A DNA stretch of 64,000 nucleotides from assembly GCA_018001015.1 (NCBI GenBank), contig JAGNIV010000020.1:1-64000 (forward strand), given 5' to 3'. Positions within the stretch are counted from its first letter, which is position 1, and each line of letters opens with the position of its first letter. The notes below the pieces were generated by a model. It worked only from the letters and a program-made list of their open reading frames with translations. It ran no database searches and was not told where the DNA came from. The translations under genes were made by a program, and so were the position numbers. This document shows positions 43,570 through 51,365 of the stretch, piece after piece. Source of the stretch: Phenylobacterium sp. (GTDB lineage: Bacteria > Pseudomonadota > Alphaproteobacteria > Caulobacterales > Caulobacteraceae).

Positions 43570-44859
43570 CTAGGCCGGAGTCGGGACCTGCCCGGCGTCC
43601 AGCGGCGCGCCGTCGCGCCAGGCCCGCAGGCGGGCGCCGTGGCGGCCCATCTCCAGCTTGGCGATGGCGCGCTTGTGCACCTCGTCGGGACCGTCGGCGA
43701 TCCGCAGGGCGCGCATGCCGGCATAGGCCCGGGCCAAGCCGAAGTCCTCCGACAGACCCGCCCCGCCATGTGCCTGCATGGCGTCGTCCAGCACCTTCAG
43801 GGCGGTGCGCGGCGCGGCCACCTTGATCATGGCGATCTCAAGCTGAGCAGCCTTGTTACCGACCTTGTCCATCATGTCGGCGGCCTTCAGGCACAGCAGG
43901 CGGGTCATCTCGATCTCCAGCCGCGCCTCGCCGATGCGTTCCTCCCAGACGGACTGGTCGGCCAGGCGCTTGCCGAAGGCGACCCGTGACAACAGACGAT
44001 CGACCATCTTCTCTAGAGCCACCTCGGTGGCGCCGAGCGCCCGCATGCAGTGGTGGATGCGGCCGGGGCCCAGCCGGCCCTGGGCGATCTCGAATCCGCG
44101 CCCCTCCCCCAGGATCAGGTTCTCCACCGGGACGCGGACGTCGCGCAGCATCACCTCGGCGTGGCCGTGGGGCGCGTCGTCATAGCCGAACACCGGCAGC
44201 ATGCGGACCACCTCGAAACCTGGCGCGTCGGTGGGGATCAGGATCTGGGACTGCTGGGAATGGCGGGCGCCCTCGGGATCCGTCTTGCCCATCAGGATGG
44301 CCAGCTTGCAGCGCGGGTCGCCAATGCCCGAGGACCACCACTTGCGGCCGTTGATGACGTAGCTGTCGCCGTCGCGGCGGATCGAGGTCTGGATGTTGGT
44401 GGCGTCGGAGGAGGCCACGTCGGGCTCAGTCATCAGGAAGGCCGAGCGAATCTCGCCGTCCATCAGCGGCCGCAGCCACTGGGCCTTCTGGTCGGGCGAG
44501 CCGTACTGGCGCAGCACCTCCATGTTGCCGGTGTCCGGCGCCGAGCAGTTGAACACCTCCGAGGCGAAGCTGACCCGGCCCATCTCCTCGGCGCAGAGCG
44601 CATATTCCAGGTTGCTGAGGCCCGGCCCCTGGAAGTCGTCGCCGTCATGCTCCGACGGATTGAGGAACAGGTTCCACAGCCCCTCGGAGAAGGCCCGCGC
44701 CTTCAGCTCCTCGACGATGGGGATGACGCTCCACCGCGCGGCCCCCTCGCGGGCGGTCTGCTGCTGATAGATCGGGATGGCGGGATAGATTCGGTCGGCC
44801 ATGAAGGTCCGGACGCGGTCGCGCCACATGGTCTCACGCTCGGAAAGGCCAAAGTCCAT
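43570..44859 (-). CDS. Acyl-CoA dehydrogenase (ACAD10/11-like)
   Basis: A 429-residue flavoprotein. [19 protein letters not shown] and [17 protein letters not shown] bind FAD and substrate; [19 protein letters not shown] with [19 protein letters not shown] closes the C-terminal domain, as in the ACAD10/11 subgroup. It oxidises an acyl-CoA at C2-C3; chain length is unknown. It is the first gene of a transcript with moaB and moeA and has an exact FNR-type box 55 bases upstream, so expression should be anaerobic although its pathway has no visible link to nitrate. Confidence 0.88.
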   Translation of the reverse strand: MDFGLSERETMWRDRVRTFMADRIYPAIPIYQQQTAREGAARWSVIPIVEELKARAFSEGLWNLFLNPSEHDGDDFQGPGLSNLEYALCAEEMGRVSFASEVFNCSAPDTGNMEVLRQYGSPDQKAQWLRPLMDGEIRSAFLMTEPDVASSDATNIQTSIRRDGDSYVINGRKWWSSGIGDPRCKLAILMGKTDPEGARHSQQSQILIPTDAPGFEVVRMLPVFGYDDAPHGHAEVMLRDVRVPVENLILGEGRGFEIAQGRLGPGRIHHCMRALGATEVALEKMVDRLLSRVAFGKRLADQSVWEERIGEARLEIEMTRLLCLKAADMMDKVGNKAAQLEIAMIKVAAPRTALKVLDDAMQAHGGAGLSEDFGLARAYAGMRALRIADGPDEVHKRAIAKLEMGRHGARLRAWRDGAPLDAGQVPTPA

Positions 44860-44914
44860 GGGCAGGCTCCCTCTAGATCGGGGGCGAACCTAGGGCCACC
44901 GCCGGTCCGACGCC

Positions 44915-44928
44915 TTGATGGGCGTCAA
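44915..44928 (-). promoter_or_regulatory. FNR/FixK-type box of the acyl-CoA dehydrogenase-moaB-moeA unit
   Basis: TTGAC-GCCC-ATCAA on the - strand, exact, 55 bases before the start of the acyl-CoA dehydrogenase gene. Confidence 0.75.
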
Positions 44929-45081
44929 CCCGCCGCTCGACGATAGTCACACCGCGCGGTTCCGACGTTCAGGGCGACGAATTTCCAGGAGGGAGGTGGA
45001 TGTCGGCACGTCCCGTTGGCCGGCGCCGCGCAGGCCTTGGATGGCCTCCCAATACCCCATCAAGGCGATCGGACCCTCGAC

Positions 45082-45095
45082 TTGACCTCCGTCAA
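45082..45095 (+). promoter_or_regulatory. FNR/FixK-type box of a small conserved gene
   Basis: TTGAC-CTCC-GTCAA, exact. Its centre is 41.5 bases from the A of ATG 45130, exactly the distance at which FNR-type activators sit from a transcription start, which suggests a leaderless mRNA. Confidence 0.72.
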
Positions 45096-45129
45096 TGCAA
45101 AGGATGGCGCGCCGGCGTAGTTGATGGGC

Positions 45130-45537
45130 ATGACGGATCGCTCGCACTTCGAGCAGCTTCTGCTTGAGGCTGCCAAACAGCCCGAGAAGCAACGCCTGCT
45201 GTTCGTGTTCGCCCGCGCGGGGCTGCCCGATCACCCCAGCCTGCAACAGAGCGAACGCTTCCGTTCAGGTGAAGGCGGCACACTGACGCCGCTCATGTGC
45301 GTGGACAAGGACCCTTCCGAGCTCCGGGACTTCGACGCCCTGTCAGCGGAGGCCGCACGGGCAGGCCCGCCCTGGCAGGTGGTGTTCGCAGCCGGTCTCG
45401 GCGGCGTGGCGGGACGGCCTCCGACAGAAGCGCAAATTGCGCCGGCCCTTGAAAAGATGGTCCATGCCATATGGTCCGGCAGCGTCGGGCAGTTCGCAGC
45501 CTTCGACCCCACCGGCGCCTCATTGAGCTTCGGCTGA
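45130..45537 (+). CDS. Conserved hypothetical protein, anaerobically controlled
   Basis: A 135-residue soluble protein with no signal or membrane segment. RLLFVFARAGLPD, GGTLTPLMCVDKDPSEL and WQVVFAAGLGGVAGRPPTEAQI look like a compact alpha/beta domain; I have seen similar proteins labelled 'ribonucleotide reductase subunit alpha', a name that is not credible at this length. Starts at ATG 45124 (two codons earlier) or 45130 are possible; neither has a clear RBS, and the upstream box favours 45130 with a leaderless transcript. It lies at the right edge of the putative island next to the tRNA. Confidence 0.65.
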   Translation: MTDRSHFEQLLLEAAKQPEKQRLLFVFARAGLPDHPSLQQSERFRSGEGGTLTPLMCVDKDPSELRDFDALSAEAARAGPPWQVVFAAGLGGVAGRPPTEAQIAPALEKMVHAIWSGSVGQFAAFDPTGASLSFG

Positions 45538-45662
45538 TACGATCGCTGAAGGCTCGGCCGACGGCCGGATCGTCACAGTCGGCTGTACCGTGGGGAAGCG
45601 ACGACAGTGCCGGCGGCGCCAATCAAGCCGCTGTTGTTGAACGGACGTCGACGGAAGCGTGC

Positions 45663-45738
45663 TGGTGGGCCCGGTAGGACTCGAACCTACAACCAGACCG
45701 TTATGAGCGGTCGGCTCTAACCATTGAGCTACAGGCCC
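45663..45738 (-). tRNA. tRNA with CAU anticodon, probably tRNA-Ile2 (lysidine-modified)
   Basis: A complete 76-base cloverleaf including encoded CCA. The acceptor stem pairs GGGCCTG with CGGGCCC, and the anticodon stem GACCG/CGGTC encloses CTCATAA (anticodon at 45703-45705). The T-arm is GTAGG-TTCGAGT-CCTAC. The body (GTAGCTCAATGGTTAGAGC) resembles tRNA-Ile(CAU) more than elongator or initiator tRNA-Met, but this is not certain. Its 3' 15 bases before CCA recur at 14963-14977. Confidence 0.9.
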
Positions 45739-45885
45739 TGCAGCGCGGCCTGCGGGTTACCATGGGCTGCACGCGCATTAAAGCCGCCGTTCAGCTTGGC
45801 CTTGTCATGAAGGAACCAGCCGCCCCGCTCGCCGTTGAGCGACGGGGCGGTTACAGTCAAGCTCGCACCCCCATGGGAGACTAAA

Positions 45886-46623
45886 ATGAAAACCCTCGTC
45901 CGCGCCGGCGCCCTTAGCCTGCTCCTGGCCACCACGGTCGCGGCGCCCGCCGCCCTGGCGCAAACCGCCCCGCCCGCCGCCGACAGCATGTTCCGGTCCC
46001 CCACCCTGAACCTCTCGGCCTATGGCGAGACCCGGGTCGCGCCGGACATGGCCACCATCAACCTGGGTGTGAACACCGAGGCCCCGACGGCCGCCGCCGC
46101 CATGGCCGCCAACGCCACCCAGATGAACAGGATCTTCGCCGCCCTGCGCAGGGCCGGCGTCGCCGACAAGGACATCCAGACCTCGGGCCTGAACCTGAAC
46201 GCGCAGTACGACTATGTGGAGAACAACCCGCCCCGCCTGCGCGGCTACCAGGCGACCAACCAGGTGACCGTCACCGTCCATGACCTGGCCCGCCTGGGCT
46301 CGGCCGTCGACGCCACGGTCAGCGCCGGCGCCAACCAGGTGAACGGCATCTCCTTTGGGCTGAATGACCCCACCGCGGCCGAGAACGCGGCCCGCGAGGA
46401 GGCGGTCAAGGCGCTGTCGGCCAAGGCCAACCTCTATGCCCGCGCCACCGGCTATCGCGTCGGACGCCTGGTCACGCTCAGCGAAGGCGGCGGCTACACG
46501 CCGCCCTCCCCGATGCCGATGATGGCTATGGCGCGGATGGAAAAGGATAGCTCCACCCCGGTCGCCGGCGGCGAGCTGCGGGTGCGGGTGGACGTCACAG
46601 CGCTCTACGAGCTGACCCGCTAG
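45886..46623 (+). CDS. SIMPL-domain (DUF541) periplasmic protein
   Basis: A 245-residue exported protein. The signal peptide ends about ALAQTAP (residue 26). The body has LNLSAYGETRVAPDMATINLGV at its start and ends in a beta strand VRVDVTALYELTR, with GYQATNQVTVTVHDLARLG between, the SIMPL/DUF541 pattern. Related proteins contribute to stress resistance or outer-membrane stability; the role is poorly defined. ATG 45886 follows GGGAGA. It diverges from the tRNA gene. Confidence 0.85.
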   Translation: MKTLVRAGALSLLLATTVAAPAALAQTAPPAADSMFRSPTLNLSAYGETRVAPDMATINLGVNTEAPTAAAAMAANATQMNRIFAALRRAGVADKDIQTSGLNLNAQYDYVENNPPRLRGYQATNQVTVTVHDLARLGSAVDATVSAGANQVNGISFGLNDPTAAENAAREEAVKALSAKANLYARATGYRVGRLVTLSEGGGYTPPSPMPMMAMARMEKDSSTPVAGGELRVRVDVTALYELTR

Positions 46624-46629
46624 GGACGA

Positions 46630-46672
46630 CCTTTCCTCCCCTGTGAAGCGCAGCCGAACGGGGGAGGAAAAG
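46630..46672. terminator. Bidirectional hairpin between convergent genes
   Basis: CCTTTCCTCCCC pairs with GGGGAGGAAAAGG (one bulged A) around an 18-base loop, between the SIMPL gene and the convergent lipoprotein gene. A pyrimidine/purine-rich arm gives a U-like run on each strand. It probably ends both transcripts. Confidence 0.5.
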
Positions 46673-46685
46673 GGAGCCAGACTCC

Positions 46686-47150
46686 CTAGCGCTGGATCAG
46701 GCCGACCTTCACGAAGGCGTTCTTCAGCTTGTCCGCGACCACCACCCCGGGCGGTGTGTTGGGGCCTTCCATGGCGGCGGCGTAGACCAGCTCGTCACGG
46801 GTCTCGATGGGACCGGCGGCCCAGGCCACGCTGCGCGCGCCGTCCGGCGAACTGGCGCAGCTGGCGTTCACCGCCTGCCGGCCCTTGGCGGTGAGGTGCA
46901 ACAGGTCTTCCAGGGTCCGGGTGGCGCCGTCGCAGGCCGGCAGCACCCGCCCGCAGGTGACGTTGGAGCCGAAGCGGTGGACGGTGTCGCCCGAGCCGGC
47001 CTCGCCGATCAGAACGCAGGTGCCGGGGTCGCCGATGGTGGCGTTGATCGCCGCGTCCAGCGCCCCCGCATCCACGCCCTTCAGCGCCGACGGCGAACAG
47101 GCGCTCAGACCCAGCGCCAGGACCGTCGCCAGGGCGAGCCGACCGTTCAC
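46686..47150 (-). CDS. Small putative lipoprotein
   Basis: A 154-residue protein with a lipoprotein signal, LALGLSAC (Cys18). The mature part has six further cysteines and no recognised domain. It overlaps panD by four bases and is probably co-transcribed with it. Unknown function. Confidence 0.65.
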   Translation of the reverse strand: MNGRLALATVLALGLSACSPSALKGVDAGALDAAINATIGDPGTCVLIGEAGSGDTVHRFGSNVTCGRVLPACDGATRTLEDLLHLTAKGRQAVNASCASSPDGARSVAWAAGPIETRDELVYAAAMEGPNTPPGVVVADKLKNAFVKVGLIQR

Positions 47151-47503
47151 GCGGCCTTCTTCATCTCGTTGGCGTCGTCCAGCAGCACGACGGTGGGGGA
47201 ATAGTTGCGGGCCTCCTCAGCCGGCAGCATGCCGTAGGTCACGATGATGACCTTGTCGCCCTTCTGCACCAGGCGGGCGGCGGCGCCGTTGACCCCGATC
47301 ACCTTGGAGCCGCGCGGCGCCTCGATGGCGTAGGTGGTGAAGCGGGCGCCGGTGGTGATGTTCAGCACGTCCACCTGCTCGTGCGGCAGGATGCCCGAAG
47401 CGTCCAGCAGCTCGCGGTCGATGGCGATGGAGCCCTCATAGTCCATGTCGGCCTGGGTCACCGTCGCGCGGTGCAGCTTGGCCTTCATCAGGGTCACCAG
47501 CAT
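47147..47503 (-). CDS. panD: Aspartate 1-decarboxylase
   Basis: A 118-residue pyruvoyl enzyme making beta-alanine for pantothenate. [20 protein letters not shown] contains the self-cleavage site Gly24-Ser25, and INGAAARLV-type NGAAARL and VIIVTYG blocks follow. The length is standard. It lies upstream of the lipoprotein gene on the - strand. Confidence 0.95.
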   Translation of the reverse strand: MLVTLMKAKLHRATVTQADMDYEGSIAIDRELLDASGILPHEQVDVLNITTGARFTTYAIEAPRGSKVIGVNGAAARLVQKGDKVIIVTYGMLPAEEARNYSPTVVLLDDANEMKKAA

Positions 47504-47775
47504 GGGCAGTCCTTAATCACTTGGGCGCGGGAGGGGAGCGGCGCCCCGCGACAGGGACGTGCATATAGCCAGCAAGTGGGGTCGGTTCAATTGCCGCGAC
47601 GCAACAAAGCTGACCTTGCGTCAACCTCGGGCGCGGCGCCGCGCCTCAATCAACGGGTGAATTCGGCGGCATTTTGCGCGTTTTGGCGCGAAAACCAGAT
47701 TGGGGATACAACCCCGGGTTAACAGCGCGGCGCAAATAGGCGAGACTTTGACATTGACGTGATGGCGGGGGGCCA

Positions 47776-48396
47776 ATGCGAAATCCGAAGATCCGGGGCT
47801 TGATCGCGGCGGGCGCAACCCTCGCCGCCGTCACCGCCAGCGCCCAGGTGGCGCCGACCCCCACGCCGCGCCCCGTCATCGCGCCCGTCACCCGTCCGCC
47901 CGGTGGTCCGGGAGGCGTCGATTGGGCCGCTGCGGTCGGCGGGCTGCGCCAGAGCGGCGGCGGCAATTCCCCGGTCGGCCGCGGGCTCAACCAGGCCGCC
48001 GTCGACAAGACCCAGCTCCCGATCCTGCTGCCCGCCGACCCCGACCTGATGGGCGGCGCGCGGATCTATTCCTTCGGCGACTACTACTCCATCACCGCCA
48101 ACCTCCCGGGCGCGCGGGTCTCGCTGACCGGGACGGCGCAGACCATGCCCCTGCCCGCGACGTCGAAACTGAACCTGCCCAATATCGGGCCCGAGCAGCT
48201 GGTGGTCCAACGCACGGTGGACGGCCAGCTGGCCAGCTTCGTGCGCTACGGCGTGCTCTACACCGCCGAACTGCGCTGTGACGCGCCGTCCGACACCCGC
48301 TGCCGGACCGAGACCTATGTGCGGTCCCTGGTGGCCAAGAGCACCGTCGTGGTGATGGGCAAGGCCGCCCGCCTGGCCGCCGGACTGGGGGCTTAG
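47776..48396 (+). CDS. Secreted hypothetical protein
   Basis: A 206-residue protein with a signal peptide ending about TASAQ (residue 24), then a Pro-rich linker (PTPTPRPVIAPVTRP) and a globular C-terminal domain with two cysteines in RCDAPSDTRCR. No family recognised. It is three bases upstream of a metallopeptidase gene, so the two are probably expressed together at the cell envelope. Confidence 0.7.
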   Translation: MRNPKIRGLIAAGATLAAVTASAQVAPTPTPRPVIAPVTRPPGGPGGVDWAAAVGGLRQSGGGNSPVGRGLNQAAVDKTQLPILLPADPDLMGGARIYSFGDYYSITANLPGARVSLTGTAQTMPLPATSKLNLPNIGPEQLVVQRTVDGQLASFVRYGVLYTAELRCDAPSDTRCRTETYVRSLVAKSTVVVMGKAARLAAGLGA

Positions 48397-48399
48397 GAG

Positions 48400-49320
48400 A
48401 TGCGCGCGCCTCTGATCTTCCTTATCCTGATCATCCTCGCGGTCCTGGCCCTGGTGGGCTACAATTCCGGCTGGTTCGGGACCCCGGCGACAGGCCCCGG
48501 CCCCACCTCGGCGGGCGACATCCTGCCGGGCGCCCCGGTGTCCGGCGGTCCTGGGGCCGAGTCCGACGAACCAGTCGGCGACGGCGGCCTCGAACAGCTT
48601 CCCGACGAGCCCCAGGGCCAGACTCCCGTCGATCCGGTCGACACCCCCGACGTTCCCGCGGCCGGAACCTTCGGCCATTTCCCGGCCGGCGAGCTGCTGC
48701 CGAAATCCGGCTCCGGCTATCTCGACCGCACCACCTGGTCGCCCCAGCTCTGCTTCCCCTTCGCCGAGGACGCCTTCGCCAATTCCCAGGTCTATGGGCC
48801 CGGCGGCGGCATGGGGCCCAAGGACAAGCCCAGCCAGTGCGACGCCACCAACTACAGCCTGCCCTGGCGCGACAACTTCTGCGAAAGCCGCGGCCATGCC
48901 AGCCCGCTCTGCGCCAACGGCAAGGGCCACCAGGGTCAGGATATCCGCCCGGCCACCTGCAAGAAGGACAAGCACTGGGTGGTCGCCGCCGAGGACGGGA
49001 TCATCACCGACATGGGGACCTATACCGTCACCCTCACCGGCTCGGCCCCGCCGCACCGGGTCTACCGCTACCTGCACATGCGGATGAACCAGCTGGCGGT
49101 GACGGAAGGCGCCGTGGTCAAGGCCGGCGACAACCTCGGCAAGGCCTCCAACGACTTCGGCGGCACGCCCACCACCATCCACATGCACTTCGAGATCCGC
49201 GCCGGCGTCGCCGGGACCTCGACGGACGGCAAGGCGGTGAAACTGCACACCTTCCTGCCGCCCTATCAGAGCCTGGTGGCCGCCTACGACCGCAAACGCG
49301 CGGGACAGGCGTGTCAGTAG
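48400..49320 (+). CDS. M23-family (LytM-like) peptidase, membrane-anchored
   Basis: A 306-residue protein with an N-terminal membrane helix (5-20, LIFLILIILAVLALVG), an acidic Pro-rich linker and a peptidase domain at ~150-290. Zinc-binding residues fit M23: the His and Asp of GKGHQGQDI and the HxH of TIHMHFEI. VVAAEDGIITDMG, YRYLHM and GAVVKAGDNLG are the usual core blocks. It probably trims peptidoglycan or regulates amidases. It follows the secreted hypothetical gene by three bases. Confidence 0.82.
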   Translation: MRAPLIFLILIILAVLALVGYNSGWFGTPATGPGPTSAGDILPGAPVSGGPGAESDEPVGDGGLEQLPDEPQGQTPVDPVDTPDVPAAGTFGHFPAGELLPKSGSGYLDRTTWSPQLCFPFAEDAFANSQVYGPGGGMGPKDKPSQCDATNYSLPWRDNFCESRGHASPLCANGKGHQGQDIRPATCKKDKHWVVAAEDGIITDMGTYTVTLTGSAPPHRVYRYLHMRMNQLAVTEGAVVKAGDNLGKASNDFGGTPTTIHMHFEIRAGVAGTSTDGKAVKLHTFLPPYQSLVAAYDRKRAGQACQ

Positions 49321-49387
49321 GGGTGGGCTTCATCTGGCGGAGCTAGGTCGGATGAGGGGGCGAATGGCCATTCCAGCAATCCCACGG

Positions 49388-49486
49388 CGTCATCCCGGCC
49401 GCAGCGAAGCGGAGAGCCGGCGACCCAGGGGCCGCGATCAATCCCCCTAGATCCCGGGTCTCCCCTGCGGGTCGCCCGGGATGACG
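49388..49486. repeat. Palindromic intergenic element
   Basis: The ends CGTCATCCCGG and CCCGGGATGACG are inverted copies, enclosing further GC-rich complementary segments. It lies downstream of the peptidase gene. It looks like the common REP-like element of alphaproteobacteria. Confidence 0.6.
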
Positions 49487-49533
49487 TTCGTTCCTGCCCT
49501 GAGAGCGCAACGCGCCCTCATCCGTCAGCCCTT

Positions 49534-49660
49534 TCAGAGCCCGAACGCGTCGCGGATCATCGCCGCGTTCTGCGCCGGCGTCGTCGCCGAGGTGTCGATC
49601 TCCAGGTCGTAAGCGCGCCCCGCATGATGATCTGAACCGAGCCCGACATGACGCCGACGG
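49534..49660 (-). pseudogene. Remnant of a chloramphenicol phosphotransferase-like kinase
   Basis: The - strand encodes a C-terminal fragment, HVGLGSDHHAG followed by RAYDLEIDTSATTPAQN and AAMIRDAFGL-stop. YDLE-D-TS near the end is typical of chloramphenicol phosphotransferase-like P-loop kinases. Nothing of the P-loop or core is present upstream, where an unrelated gene ends at 49682. It is likely a truncated relic. Confidence 0.35.
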
Positions 49661-49681
49661 TGGCGTAACCCCCGGACGGCA

Positions 49682-50128
49682 TCAACCGACCGCGTGCGGG
49701 AAGGCCTGCAGGTCCGGGCCCACCCAGCCCCGGCGAGCCTCGACCGAGAACAGCCGCGCCTTGCTCCAATAGTCCATCAGCCAGCCGGGACGACCGAGCG
49801 GCGAGGCCATCAGGTCATCGACGATCCCATGCAGCGGATGGGCCGGCGCGTACCGGCCGAGGAAGTCCCCCGCCGCGCCGATCGAGGCCAGGGTGATGGT
49901 GTGGTGATAGCCGCCCGTGTCGGTGTTCGGGGTGTCGGTGGCCTCGTTATAGGCCCGGATCAGGCCGGGCATGTCGGCCACGACCGCGGCCAGGGGCCGG
50001 TCGCGCAGCAGCCACAGGGCCGCGGCGAAATGGGCCGCATGGGTCCATTCCGGCTTGGGCAGGGTCCGCGCGATCACGCCGTGGGCGATACGGGCCACGG
50101 CGGCGTCGGTGGCATAGAAACGGGTCAT
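49682..50128 (-). CDS. Conserved hypothetical protein
   Basis: A 148-residue soluble, mainly helical protein beginning MTRFYATDAAVARIAHGVI. EWTHAAHFAAALWLL and TDTGGYHHTITLASI contain several histidines that could bind metal, but I recognise no family. ATG 50128 follows GGAG. It lies behind a short leader reading frame and an intrinsic terminator. Confidence 0.65.
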   Translation of the reverse strand: MTRFYATDAAVARIAHGVIARTLPKPEWTHAAHFAAALWLLRDRPLAAVVADMPGLIRAYNEATDTPNTDTGGYHHTITLASIGAAGDFLGRYAPAHPLHGIVDDLMASPLGRPGWLMDYWSKARLFSVEARRGWVGPDLQAFPHAVG

Positions 50129-50164
50129 GTCTTGGGTCTCCTTCAGGGGAAGCCCGGACGGCAA

Positions 50165-50192
50165 AGAAAAACCCCGCCGGCCAGGCGGGGTT
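50165..50192 (-). terminator. Intrinsic terminator/attenuator hairpin
   Basis: On the - strand AACCCCGCC pairs with GGCGGGGTT around a five-base loop and is followed by a T run. It lies 42 bases before the 49682-50128 start codon and 27 bases after the stop of a 26-codon leader frame. Confidence 0.7.
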
Positions 50193-50218
50193 GGTGGCTC
50201 AGGCGATGTGGACGGGAC

Positions 50219-50299
50219 CTATCCCGAACAGATCGCGCGCCGCCACACCGCCGCAGGACGGTGTTGCTGCTGCTGGGTGCGGGTCGGAGCGAAAGCCAT
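50219..50299 (-). CDS. Possible 26-aa leader peptide
   Basis: A short frame from ATG 50299 encodes MAFAPTRTQQQQHRPAAVW and a short tail ending CSG. Four consecutive glutamines follow TRT. The nucleotides around its middle (CAACACCG...CGGTGTGG) could fold into a hairpin competing with the downstream terminator. The layout resembles an attenuator leader, but codon evidence is thin. Confidence 0.3.
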   Translation of the reverse strand: MAFAPTRTQQQQHRPAAVWRRAICSG

Positions 50300-50340
50300 G
50301 GTGACGCTTTGGCGGCCCGGCGCGAACCTGTCAACCGGCG

Positions 50341-51201
50341 TTACCTGACCTCGGCGTCCAGGAAGGCGCTCATATCGGCCAGGATCGGCGCCTTGCCGCG
50401 GAAGGGGCGCGACAGGGCCAGCACCGCGCCGGCGTGGTCCACCCCGGCATAGTGCTTCTCCACCACCACCCCGCCCGCCGCCCGGATCGCGGCGGCCAGC
50501 TTGCGGGTGTTGCGGGGATAGACGGTGCGGTCGGCGTCACCGGTGGCCAGGAACGCGGCCGGACTGGTCCGGCTGGCATATTGCCCCGGCTGGGTCCCGG
50601 CGAGATCGGCGGCGCCCCCGAAGGTCCGGCGGGTGATCGGCCCGTCGAGCGGCACGAAGTCATAGGGCCCCGAGAGACCCGCCACCGCCTTGATGTCGCG
50701 AGGATCGACCCCCTGGGCCTTCAGGTAGCGATGATCAAAGCCCAGCATCACGGCGTTGTAGGCGCCGGCCGAATGGCCGATCAGCACGATGCGGCCGGGA
50801 TCGCCCCCGAGCGCCCTGGCGTGGTCCACCGCCCATTTCACCGCCATCGCCCCATCCTCCAGGAAGCCGGGATAGGTGACCTCGGGATAGAGTCGGTAGT
50901 CGGGCACGAGGGTCAGATAGCCCTGGGCCGCCAGGGCCTGGCCTGCCCAGCGATAGTCCTGCCGACGGCCGGAATCCCACGAGCCGCCATAGAAGAACAC
51001 CGCCACCGGCGCGGGCGCCTCGGCCTTGCGCGGCGCATAGACGTCCAGCTTCTGGCGCGACAGCGGACCATAGGCCGTCCCCACATCGGCCCGGGTCGCG
51101 GGGTCCTTCGGCGTGAAGGTGGAGAACAGGGTCAGGGGCGAGCAGGCCGCCGTCAGCGCCGCGGTCGCCGCAGCCAGGCCGAGCCGGAGGGGATGGGTCA
51201 T
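50341..51201 (-). CDS. Alpha/beta hydrolase, lipoprotein (carboxylesterase type)
   Basis: A 286-residue hydrolase with a lipoprotein signal ending LTAAC (Cys20). The oxyanion region is FFYGGSW, the nucleophile is in GHSAGAYN, and acid and His are likely in TGDADRTVYP and YAGVDHAGA. It resembles esterases of the BD-FAE/Aes group acting on small esters. I start at ATG 51201, not the in-frame start at 51264. It stands alone, divergent from the next serine hydrolase. Confidence 0.82.
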   Translation of the reverse strand: MTHPLRLGLAAATAALTAACSPLTLFSTFTPKDPATRADVGTAYGPLSRQKLDVYAPRKAEAPAPVAVFFYGGSWDSGRRQDYRWAGQALAAQGYLTLVPDYRLYPEVTYPGFLEDGAMAVKWAVDHARALGGDPGRIVLIGHSAGAYNAVMLGFDHRYLKAQGVDPRDIKAVAGLSGPYDFVPLDGPITRRTFGGAADLAGTQPGQYASRTSPAAFLATGDADRTVYPRNTRKLAAAIRAAGGVVVEKHYAGVDHAGAVLALSRPFRGKAPILADMSAFLDAEVR

Positions 51202-51365
51202 GGGCGGGGTCCGGTCGGCTGCAGGGTCCAGAGTTTTACGCCCAGAGGTCCCTGCCGGACGCAAGGTCGCCGCGCCTTTTGCTTGACGGTGCCTGCGTCA
51301 CCCGGCGCAATCAGCCGGTAATCGCGCGGGCGTGTCGACCCGGCGCCAGCAGGGTGGAAACGAGT

